From Oscillibacter sp. (lineage in GTDB: Bacteria; Bacillota; Clostridia; Oscillospirales; Oscillospiraceae): DNA of 64,000 bases. Each line of letters begins with the position of its first letter. Within the stretch, counting starts at the first letter, position 1. The translations under genes were made by a program, and so were the position numbers. Location: assembly GCA_017526785.1 (NCBI GenBank), contig JAFXQV010000027.1, forward strand, positions 62,001 to 126,000, in the 5' to 3' direction. Positions 50,728 to 57,585 of the stretch are shown piece after piece. The notes beneath the pieces are model-generated. The model did no database searches, was not told the origin of the DNA, and saw only the letters and a list, made by a program, of their open reading frames with translations.

Positions 50728-51782
50728 ACGCGGTTTCGATATCGGTCAACACGCGTCCGGCCTACCGGGTTCTCGTGGGCGGCGGACTGCTGTCCGACTG
50801 CGGTTCCCTCCTGCGGGACACGCTCAACGGCTGTCGCGTCGCCGTCGTGGCGGACGACGTTGTTTCGTCGCTGTATCTGGACGCCGCGCGCCGGAGTTTG
50901 GAGAAGGCCGGGTTTGACGTGCGTTCTTATGTCTTTCCCGCCGGAGAGGAACATAAAAACCTGCGCACATTGGGCGGCATTCTGGAATTTCTGGCGCAAG
51001 AGCGTTTCACGCGTTCCGACGCGCTGATTGCGCTGGGCGGCGGCGTCACGGGGGATATGGCGGGCTTCGCGGCGGCCGTGTACCTGCGGGGCGTCCGGTA
51101 TGTCCAAATGCCCACGACACTGCTTGCCGCCGTGGATTCCTCCGTAGGGGGAAAGACGGCCGTGGACTTGCGCGCGGGGAAAAATCTTGCGGGGGCGTTC
51201 GCGCAGCCCGCCGCCGTGCTGTGCGACACGGATTGTCTGTCGACTTTGCCGCCGGATGTGTTCGCCGACGGCGCGGCGGAGGCCGTCAAGACGGGCGTAC
51301 TGTGCGACGAAAGCCTGTTTTCGCTCTGCGAGGCGGGGGAACTGTCAAGCCGCGCGGCGGAAGTCATCGCCCGCTGTGTGGCGTACAAGGCGGGCGTGGT
51401 GGAGCGCGACGAGCGCGAACAGGGCGAACGGCGGCTGTTAAACTTGGGACACACCGTCGGACACGCTATCGAGAAATGCAGCGGCTACACAATCCCCCAC
51501 GGACACGCGGTAGCGGCCGGACTGGGCGTGATTGCGCGGGCGTCAGAGGCGTTGGGCTGGACGGCGGAACCCGTGGCGGCGCGAATCTGCCGTTGTCTGG
51601 CGGGAAACGGCCTGCCGACCGGGACAGATTTCCCGCCCGAAGCGCTGGCGGAGGCGGCGCTGTCCGATAAAAAGCGTTCCGGCGAACATGTCACGCTGGC
51701 GGTGCCGGAGCGTATCGGACACTGCGTGTTGAAAACGGTTCCCGTGGGCGAACTGCCGCGAATTATCCGGGCGGGGGTGTGA
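50724..51782 (+). CDS. aroB: 3-dehydroquinate synthase
   Basis: Cyclises DAHP to 3-dehydroquinate with NAD+ and a divalent metal. The 352-aa sequence shows the NAD-binding GGGVTGDMAGFAAAVYLRG, the MPTTLLAAVDSSVGGKTAVD signature and metal-ligand segments (AEAVKTG, LNLGHTVGHAIE with its histidines, and PHGHAVAAG). TTG 50724 overlaps the aroF stop as TTGA with AGAGGGGG 8 nt upstream, so translation is coupled. A four-base gap leads to aroA. Confidence 0.95.
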   Translation: MNAVSISVNTRPAYRVLVGGGLLSDCGSLLRDTLNGCRVAVVADDVVSSLYLDAARRSLEKAGFDVRSYVFPAGEEHKNLRTLGGILEFLAQERFTRSDALIALGGGVTGDMAGFAAAVYLRGVRYVQMPTTLLAAVDSSVGGKTAVDLRAGKNLAGAFAQPAAVLCDTDCLSTLPPDVFADGAAEAVKTGVLCDESLFSLCEAGELSSRAAEVIARCVAYKAGVVERDEREQGERRLLNLGHTVGHAIEKCSGYTIPHGHAVAAGLGVIARASEALGWTAEPVAARICRCLAGNGLPTGTDFPPEALAEAALSDKKRSGEHVTLAVPERIGHCVLKTVPVGELPRIIRAGV

Positions 51783-51786
51783 CGCC

Positions 51787-52971
51787 GTGGACGTGACGAT
51801 TTACCCGCGCCGCCTCTGCGGCACACTGACGCCGCCGCCCTCAAAGTCGATGGCGCACCGGGTCGCATTGGCGGAACTGTTGGCGGGCAAAGATACCTTT
51901 TCCGTGTCGGCGTCGCTCTCGGAGGATATCCGCGCCACGCTCTCCTGCGCCGACGCCCTGCGATTGTCCGCGCCGGACTGTGTTGAATTGCCCGCGCTGG
52001 ACTGCGGGGAATCCGGCTCTACTCTGCGCTTTCTGATTCCGGTTGCCCTTGTTTTGCGGGGCGGGGGCGTGTTCACCGGACGCGGGCGGCTGTTGGAACG
52101 CCCTATGGAACCCTACCGGAACCTGTTCCGGGAAAAAGGCGTGCTGTGCGAACAGTCGGAAAATTATCTGACCGTCCGGGGACGCCTCACGCCCGGGGAA
52201 TACCGCCTGCCCGGCGACGTGTCCAGCCAGTTTGTCACGGGGCTTCTGTTCGCCCTGCCGCTCTTGCGCGGAGATTCCGCTATCCGGCTGACATCCCCGC
52301 TTGAATCTGCCGCCTACGTCGACATGACGCTTGACGTGCTGGACAAATGCGGCGTCGCCGTCGCGCGTCCCGACGCGGAGACGTTCCTTGTACCCGGCGG
52401 ACAGCGTTACCGGGCGGACGGTCTCTCCGTGGAGGCGGACTGGTCTCAGGCGGCCTTCTGGTGCGCGGCGAACTTTCTGGGCAACCGCGTCAAGATTCTG
52501 GGACTTAACCCGGCGTCCGTTCAGGGAGACCGGGCAATTGTGGAGATATTCCGGAAAATGGCGAACCCGAACCCGATACCGATTGAAATTGACCTGTCCG
52601 GCATTCCGGACTTGTTCCCGCCGCTGGCGGTCATGGCGGCGTGGCACACAGTAACATATTTTACCCACGCCGGGCGACTGCGGCTCAAAGAAAGTGACCG
52701 TCTGGACAGTATCGCAAACCTGTTGCGCGCGTTCGGCGCAAGCGTCAAAACCGGTTCGGACTGGATGCGCGTACACGGCGGGATTTCCGACCCCGGCGCG
52801 CCGCTGACGCTCGACGGACACAATGACCACAGAATCGTTATGGCGGCGGCGGTACTGGCGTCGGTCTGGGACAAGCCCGTGACGATTTGCGGCGCGGAGG
52901 CCGTCAACAAGTCCTATCCGGCGTTTTTCGCGGACTATCAAAAGTTAGGGGGGAAAATCCGTGTCCTCTGA
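51787..52971 (+). CDS. aroA: 3-phosphoshikimate 1-carboxyvinyltransferase (EPSP synthase)
   Basis: Joins PEP to shikimate-3-phosphate. At 394 aa it is shorter than the usual 425-440 but both inverted alpha/beta halves are present. Key residues are seen in TPPPSKSMAHRVALAE, LDCGESGSTLRFL, GDVSSQFVTGLL, IPDLFPPLAVMA with the catalytic Asp, RLKESDRL and DGHNDHRIVMA. The second motif (CGESGSTLRF) departs from the GNAGTAMRP form of enteric enzymes, as in other clostridial members. GTG 51787 has GGGGGTG upstream. Its 3' end overlaps aroC by 11 bp. Confidence 0.95.
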   Translation: MDVTIYPRRLCGTLTPPPSKSMAHRVALAELLAGKDTFSVSASLSEDIRATLSCADALRLSAPDCVELPALDCGESGSTLRFLIPVALVLRGGGVFTGRGRLLERPMEPYRNLFREKGVLCEQSENYLTVRGRLTPGEYRLPGDVSSQFVTGLLFALPLLRGDSAIRLTSPLESAAYVDMTLDVLDKCGVAVARPDAETFLVPGGQRYRADGLSVEADWSQAAFWCAANFLGNRVKILGLNPASVQGDRAIVEIFRKMANPNPIPIEIDLSGIPDLFPPLAVMAAWHTVTYFTHAGRLRLKESDRLDSIANLLRAFGASVKTGSDWMRVHGGISDPGAPLTLDGHNDHRIVMAAAVLASVWDKPVTICGAEAVNKSYPAFFADYQKLGGKIRVL

Positions 52972-54043
52972 ATTTGGAAACATTTTGCGGGTGTCGGTGT
53001 TCGGACAGTCCCACGGTGACGCCGTGGGCGTCCTCATGGACGGCCTCCCCGCCGGGGAGACTATCGACCTCGCGGAACTGCAAGCATTTCTGGAGCGCCG
53101 CCGCGCAAAGCCGGACGGCCTCTCCACGACCCGCGCCGAAAGCGATACTCCGCGCTTCCTGTCGGGACTGCAAAACGGCAGAACCTGCGGCTTTCCGCTC
53201 TGCGCGGTTCTCGAAAACAAAAACCAGCGTTCGGGGGATTACGCGTCGCTCGAAAACAAGCCCCGTCCCGGACACGCCGATTATACGGCGTTTGTCAAGT
53301 GGCGCGGCTTCGCAGACATGCGCGGCGGCGGACACTTTTCCGGGCGGCTGACGGCTCCTTTGTGCGTGGCGGGCGGTATCGCAAAGCAGATTCTGGCGCG
53401 GCGCGGCGTTTACGTCGGCGCACATCTGCGACGCGTCGGCGGGGTGTCCGACGCGCCGTTTCCCGTACTCCCGACGCCGGATTTGCTGGCGCGTGTCGCC
53501 GCGAAACCGTTTCCCGTGCTGGACGACGCCGCCGGGGAACGCATGATAGAAACGATTGCGCAAGCCCGTAAGGACTGTGACAGCGTGGGCGGCGTCGTGG
53601 AATGCGCCGCGACAGGCTTTCCCGCCGGAATAGGCGGCGCTCTGTTCGGCGGACTGGAAAGCCGTATTTCTTTCGCCGTGTTCGGAATCCCGGCCGTAAA
53701 GGGCGTGGAATTTGGCGAGGGCTTCCACGCGGCGGAACTGCGCGGCTCCCGGAACAACGACCCCTTTACCGTACGCAATGGCACCGTTGTCACGGAGACC
53801 AACCACTGCGGCGGCATTCTGGGCGGAATCAGTGACGGAATGCCGCTCGTATTCCGGGCGGCGTTCAAGCCCACGCCGTCTATCGGGAAGCCGCAAAACA
53901 CGGTCAATCTGTCCACGATGACGCCGGATGTCTTGGCGGTGTCCGGGCGGCATGACCCCTGCGTGGCACACCGCGCGGTTCCCGTCGTGGAGGCCGTGAC
54001 GGCCTGCGTACTGCTGGACGCGCTTTTGGAACAAGGAGAATAA
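52961..54043 (+). CDS. aroC: Chorismate synthase
   Basis: Makes chorismate from EPSP with reduced FMN, the last common step of aromatic synthesis. The 360-aa protein has GNILRVSVFGQSHGDAVGV at the start with the catalytic His, RRRAKPDGLSTTRAESD, the GGGHFSGR segment, the DSVGGVVE loop and late GGILGGISDGMPL and RHDPCVAHRAVPVVE motifs with the second catalytic His and FMN-binding residues. GTG 52961 lies inside the end of aroA with GGGGGGA 6 nt upstream. Two bases separate it from the next gene. FMN reduction could be supplied by flavin reductases elsewhere in the genome. Confidence 0.96.
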   Translation: MSSEFGNILRVSVFGQSHGDAVGVLMDGLPAGETIDLAELQAFLERRRAKPDGLSTTRAESDTPRFLSGLQNGRTCGFPLCAVLENKNQRSGDYASLENKPRPGHADYTAFVKWRGFADMRGGGHFSGRLTAPLCVAGGIAKQILARRGVYVGAHLRRVGGVSDAPFPVLPTPDLLARVAAKPFPVLDDAAGERMIETIAQARKDCDSVGGVVECAATGFPAGIGGALFGGLESRISFAVFGIPAVKGVEFGEGFHAAELRGSRNNDPFTVRNGTVVTETNHCGGILGGISDGMPLVFRAAFKPTPSIGKPQNTVNLSTMTPDVLAVSGRHDPCVAHRAVPVVEAVTACVLLDALLEQGE

Positions 54044-54045
54044 CC

Positions 54046-54777
54046 ATGGAACTGACGGAAATCCGGGAGCAAATCAGCCGCGTGGACGCGGAATTACTGC
54101 GGCTCTTTCTGGAACGGATGGCGCTTTCGGAACAGGTCTCGGCGTACAAGGCCGCGCACGGTCTGCCGATTCTCTGTGCGGAGCGGGAACGCGAAATTTT
54201 AGCGAACGTCGCGGAAAAGTCGGGAGAATACGCGTGTTACGCGCAACGGTTTTTCTCGACACTGATGGAACTGTCCCGCCGCCGACAGGCGGAATTGCTT
54301 CCGGCGTCCGCGAAAATTCTGGTGCTGAACGGTTCCAACATGAACCTGTTGGGCGTACGGGAGCCGGAACTGTACGGCGGCCGGACGTACGCCGATTTAC
54401 TGGACATGGTACGGCGCGAAGCGGACAACTTGGGCGTGGCCGTGGACTTTTTCCAGTCGAACCACGAGGGCGCGCTGGTCGACGCCATACAGGAGGCCTA
54501 TTTCGACAAAACGGACGGTATCATCTTCAACCCCGCCGCGTACACCCACACAAGCGTGGCGATTCTGGACGCGCTGAAAGCGACGGCCATTCCGACGGTC
54601 GAAGTACACGTCACGAACCCCGACACGCGGGAGGACTTCCGGCATGTGTCGTATATCCGGAGCGCGGTTATCGCCACGATTCGCGGACACGGGCTGGAAG
54701 GATATTTAGAGGCCTTGCGGCTCTTGGCCGAATATGTAAAAATCCCCTCTCCGATGTCGGAGAAGGGTACGGACTGA
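54046..54777 (+). CDS. aroQ: Chorismate mutase - type II 3-dehydroquinate dehydratase fusion
   Basis: A 243-aa bifunctional protein. Residues about 1-85 are an AroQ-class all-helical chorismate mutase (EIREQISRVDAELLRLFLER, ALSEQVSAYK, EREREIL). Residues about 88-235 are a type II dehydroquinase: ILVLNGSNMNLLGVREPELY with the catalytic Tyr, FQSNHEGALVDAIQEAY, IIFNPAAYTHTSVAILDAL with the catalytic His, EVHVTNPDTREDFRHVSYI. Compared with the family GPNLNLLG, the loop reads GSNMNLLG. One polypeptide therefore catalyses pathway step 3 and the first step after chorismate. ATG 54046 lies 2 bp after aroC. Last gene of the aro operon and it supplies the dehydratase otherwise missing from the set. 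Confidence 0.93.
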   Translation: MELTEIREQISRVDAELLRLFLERMALSEQVSAYKAAHGLPILCAEREREILANVAEKSGEYACYAQRFFSTLMELSRRRQAELLPASAKILVLNGSNMNLLGVREPELYGGRTYADLLDMVRREADNLGVAVDFFQSNHEGALVDAIQEAYFDKTDGIIFNPAAYTHTSVAILDALKATAIPTVEVHVTNPDTREDFRHVSYIRSAVIATIRGHGLEGYLEALRLLAEYVKIPSPMSEKGTD

Positions 54778-54778
54778 C

Positions 54779-55402
54779 CTATATTTTCCCGGCCATGACG
54801 CACATCCAGAGCATGTTATTATGATGAATCACGCGTACGCGGGGGAACCCGGCGTATTTCAGCGCGGCCTCTAAATCCTCCCCGGTGTATGTACGCATAC
54901 GCTTTATAATCTTCACGTACTCGTCGCCTGTGCCGTTGCGGCCGTCCAGCTCGTTGACAATCATGAACGTACCGCCCGGACGGAGTACGCGGTACACCTC
55001 CCGGAAACCCTGCTCAATGGTCGTCCAGAAGTACACGGTCTCGATAGCCGTCACGAGGTCGAAGGCGTCGTCCGGTAACGGCAGACTCATCGCGTTGCCC
55101 TCCACGACGCGACAGCGCCCCGCGAAAACCGCGCCGCGGTTCTTGGCTTTCGTCATGCGTACCGACAGCGGCGCGTAGTCGACGCCAGTGCCGCGGGCGT
55201 CCGGGTAACGGTGCAGGAGTGCCGACAAATTCCGGCCGCCCCCGCAGCCAATGTCCAGAATCTCCGCCGGGTTGCCCTGATAAATGCCCATAGACCAGTC
55301 CGCCAGTTTGGCGTGTCTGCCGTTCATGCGGTTTAACATGAGTGTCCCCAGAAAGCCTTTCGGTTTCCGGGTCATATTCAGGAAGCGCTCTTTCAGATTC
55401 AC
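54779..55402 (-). CDS. SAM-dependent class I methyltransferase
   Basis: A 207-aa methyltransferase of the UbiE/Methyltransf_11 type. SAM-binding motif I is ILDIGCGGGRNLSALLHRYP; acidic residue after GTGVDYAPLS; motif ADAMSLP-like VEGNAMSLPLPDDAFDLVTA; and VLRPGGTFMIVNEL as motif III. The substrate is not evident. GTG 55402 has AAGGGGGA 7-8 nt upstream; a longer frame to 55630 runs over the promoter. It is convergent with, and ends one base after, the aro operon, with no terminator between. Confidence 0.88.
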   Translation of the reverse strand: MNLKERFLNMTRKPKGFLGTLMLNRMNGRHAKLADWSMGIYQGNPAEILDIGCGGGRNLSALLHRYPDARGTGVDYAPLSVRMTKAKNRGAVFAGRCRVVEGNAMSLPLPDDAFDLVTAIETVYFWTTIEQGFREVYRVLRPGGTFMIVNELDGRNGTGDEYVKIIKRMRTYTGEDLEAALKYAGFPRVRVIHHNNMLWMCVMAGKI

Positions 55403-55469
55403 GCAAGATTCCCCCTTGCCGCTTTCTTCGGTGAACACGGCGCGGACGCCGTGGTGAAATTCTGCGCCT

Positions 55470-55498
55470 ATTTTACCAGTATCGGCGCGGAGCGTCAA
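55470..55498 (-). promoter_or_regulatory. Methyltransferase promoter
   Basis: Minus strand TTGACG (55493-55498), 17-bp spacer, TAAAAT (55470-55475). Confidence 0.75.
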
Positions 55499-55795
55499 GC
55501 GACAATCTGTGAACAATCTGTATCCATTTTCCGGTAAATTGTTACCGTTTTTCGGAAAAAGTAAATTCTTGTCGAAATGCGCGTTTTGCCGACAAAGTCG
55601 GCATAACTTTTTTGTAGGGGAATCTTCCAAAATATGGAAGTTTTGATTAAGGCGGAAAGAAACTGTAGAGAATCGGCAAAATCGCGCTGAAAATTGAACC
55701 CCCAGAATAGGCTCTTTTCATGCCGTTTCCCCATTTCCAGCCGTTTTCAGAAAATCCCTACAACAAAGTGATACCGACTGCCGACAAAAAAAGTC
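55499..55795. other. AT-rich gene-free stretch upstream of the Cas12f-like gene
   Basis: No convincing gene. It contains GCCGAC-AAA-GTCGGC (55588-55602) followed by ATAACTTTTTT, a small plus-strand terminator-like structure; CTTCC-N7-GGAAG (55624-55640); and TTGTAGGG (from about 55611) repeated inverted as CCCTACAA (from about 55757). Base composition differs sharply from the flanking aro and methyltransferase genes, so this looks like the left part of the acquired segment. Confidence 0.5.
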
Positions 55796-55824
55796 TTGCA
55801 AAAGAATCCCGTGTTTGCTATAAT
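55796..55824 (+). promoter_or_regulatory. Promoter of the Cas12f-like gene
   Basis: TTGCAA (55796-55801), 17-bp spacer, perfect TATAAT (55819-55824). Transcription would start near 55831, just after the first in-frame ATG, which supports the second ATG at 55857. Confidence 0.85.
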
Positions 55825-55856
55825 TAGGCATGTTCCGACAGGAAGGGGGAACCCAC

Positions 55857-57158
55857 ATGGGAAAGGGCGTCCTCGCCAAAGTTATGAAATATGAGCTTCG
55901 CTATCTTGACGGTTGCGGCGACTTCTCCAATATGCAGGAACAGGTGTGGGCGTTGCAACGTCAAACCCGCGAGATTTTGAACCGCTCCATACAAATCGCG
56001 TTTCAATGGGACTGCGCCAACAGCGAACACCACCGGAAAACAGGTGAATATCTGGACTTGAAAACCGAAACCGGGTATAAGCGTCTTGACGGGCATATTT
56101 ACAATTGCCTGAAAGGACAGTATGAAGATATGGCCACCAGTAATCTAAACGCGACTATTCAAAAAGCGTGGAAAAAATACAATTCCTCAAAAAAAGAAAT
56201 TCTGCGCGGTTCCATGTCGATACCGTCCTACAAGATGAATCAGCCGCTTACATTGGATAAGAATACTGTAAAATTGTCGGAAGGTGAACGCAATCCCATT
56301 GTTACTTTGACGCTCTTTTCCGACAAGTTCAAACGGGCGCAAGGCGTTTCCAACGTCAAATTTTCCATGCCTCTGCATGACGGGACGCAAAGAGCGATTT
56401 TCGCCAATCTGATGAATGGCACGTACCAGCTTGGAGAATGCCAACTGGTTTACAAGCGTCCGAAATGGTTTTTGTTTGTAACGTACAAATTCCCGCCTGT
56501 TGAACACCCGTTAGACCCGGATAAAATTCTGGGCGTTGACATGGGCGAAGCCTGCGCTTTGTACGCCAGCACATTCGGCGAACACGGCTATTTGAAAATT
56601 GACGGCGGAGAAATCACGAAATACGCCAAAAAAATGGAAGCGCGTATCCGCTCCATGCAGAAACAGGCGGCGCACTGCGGGGAAGGGCGTATCGGACACG
56701 GAACAAAAACGCGGGTGTCTGTTGTCTATCAGGCGAAAGACAAAGTGGCGCGTTTTCGTGACACAATCAACCACCGCTACAGTAAAGCGTTGATTGACTA
56801 CGCGCTGAAAAACCAGTGCGGAACCATTCAAATGGAGGATTTGACGGGGATTAAGGAAGATACCGGATTTCCGAAGTTTCTGCGCCACTGGACTTACTAT
56901 GACCTTCAGTCCAAAATTGAAGCGAAAGCGGCGGAACACGGGATTCAGGTTGTGAAAATCAATCCGCGCCACACGTCGCAAAGGTGCAGTCGGTGCGGAC
57001 ACATTGACAAGGCAAACCGAACCAGTCAGGCGGATTTCTGCTGTACGAAATGTGGCTTTTCCGCGAACGCCGATTTTAACGCCTCTCAGAACATCTCCAT
57101 TCGGAATATTGACAAAATCATAGCGAAAGCAATAGGTGCGAACCGTAAGCAAACATAA
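55857..57158 (+). CDS. cas12f: Miniature type V CRISPR effector, Cas12f-like (TnpB-related RNA-guided nuclease)
   Basis: A 433-aa RNA-guided DNA endonuclease. The N-terminal half (about 1-215) is the REC/wedge part; the C-terminal half is a RuvC nuclease with all catalytic residues: Asp228 (ILGVDMGEACALYAS), Glu327 (IQMEDLTGI) and Asp406 (NADFNASQNI), and a zinc finger C377-C380...C396-C399 between RuvC II and III. ATG 55857 has GGAAGGGGGA 6-7 nt upstream; an ATG at 55830 lies before the expected transcript start. The size is typical of Cas12f and, from memory, equals that reported for an Oscillibacter Cas12f1. It is followed by a non-coding structured region and a CRISPR array, not by a transposon end; no cas1, cas2 or tnpA adjoins. 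Composition is AT-rich relative to neighbours, suggesting transfer. Alternative: IS605-type TnpB with a chance repeat. Confidence 0.88.
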   Translation: MGKGVLAKVMKYELRYLDGCGDFSNMQEQVWALQRQTREILNRSIQIAFQWDCANSEHHRKTGEYLDLKTETGYKRLDGHIYNCLKGQYEDMATSNLNATIQKAWKKYNSSKKEILRGSMSIPSYKMNQPLTLDKNTVKLSEGERNPIVTLTLFSDKFKRAQGVSNVKFSMPLHDGTQRAIFANLMNGTYQLGECQLVYKRPKWFLFVTYKFPPVEHPLDPDKILGVDMGEACALYASTFGEHGYLKIDGGEITKYAKKMEARIRSMQKQAAHCGEGRIGHGTKTRVSVVYQAKDKVARFRDTINHRYSKALIDYALKNQCGTIQMEDLTGIKEDTGFPKFLRHWTYYDLQSKIEAKAAEHGIQVVKINPRHTSQRCSRCGHIDKANRTSQADFCCTKCGFSANADFNASQNISIRNIDKIIAKAIGANRKQT

Positions 57159-57316
57159 AATTCCCGGAAGGTTCGCACAATTCAGGGGCGACTTCCCGTC
57201 CCAAAATCGAGACAGTAGCCGTAAAACTTTGAGTTTCAGAGTGGGCGACACACTCGAAAAGGTTAAGATATGCACATAGTAATCCGTGCATGAGCCGCAA
57301 ACTTGTGCGGAATTGC
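57159..57316 (+). ncRNA. Candidate tracrRNA between effector and CRISPR array
   Basis: Gene-free 158 bp with consecutive stem-loops: GAGTG/CACTC (57239-57243, 57251-57255), ATGCAC/GTGCAT (57270-57275, 57286-57291) and CCGCA/TGCGG (57295-57299, 57306-57310), the last ending 7 bp before the first repeat. Cas12f effectors use a tracrRNA encoded in this position. A TTCAGG at 57181-57186 could pair with CTTGAA near the repeat 3' end (with one G-U), but I cannot define an anti-repeat with certainty by eye. Confidence 0.5.
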
Positions 57317-57483
57317 CGTTGCAACCCGCGTATGGGCGCGGCTTGAAGGTTATGACTGATTCCGAACTCGCCGGACGCCTCCGTTGCAACCCGCGTATGG
57401 GCGCGGCTTGAAGGACACCAAGAGGTAGGCATTGTTACACCCCCTGTTTACGTTGCAACCCGCGTATGGGCGCGGCTTGAAGG
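57317..57483 (+). CRISPR. Short CRISPR array: three identical 33-bp repeats, two spacers
   Basis: Repeats at 57317-57349, 57382-57414 and 57451-57483 are identical, beginning CGTTGCAACCCGCGTATGG and ending GGCTTGAAGG. They contain the palindrome GTTGCAAC and a CCGCG-TATGGG-CGCGG hairpin. Spacers are 32 bp (57350-57381) and 36 bp (57415-57450) and unrelated to each other. The GTTGCA...ACCCG...TGAAGG framework resembles the published Cas12f1 repeat type. The array is directly downstream of the effector and in the same orientation; repeat 3 ends the array without a clear further unit. Confidence 0.92.
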
Positions 57484-57529
57484 CCCATGATTACGTCCGT
57501 GTACTCGCGTACAGGCGCAACAAATAACA

Positions 57530-57558
57530 ACAGCCCCGCCCGGAATGGGCGGGGCTGT
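57530..57558. terminator. Terminator between CRISPR array and ptsI
   Basis: ACAGCCCCGCCC (57530-57541), GGAAT loop, GGGCGGGGCTGT (57547-57558): perfect 12-bp stem after the minus-strand ptsI stop; it would also stop array transcription. T-runs are weak on both sides. Confidence 0.75.
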
Positions 57559-57585
57559 CGTTATGCGGGATTGCGTCAGAGGCAA

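Noticed and set aside
57159..57316. IS605-type right end with omega RNA for a plain TnpB
   Set aside because: No tnpA, no obvious transposon end, and the region leads straight into three identical spaced repeats, which favours CRISPR; kept as the main alternative.
57496..57530. A possible degenerate fourth CRISPR repeat (CGCGTA..GGCGC pattern) after repeat 3
   Set aside because: It lies only about 15 bp after repeat 3, far less than the 32-36 bp spacers, and lacks both ends of the repeat; partial likeness may be chance.
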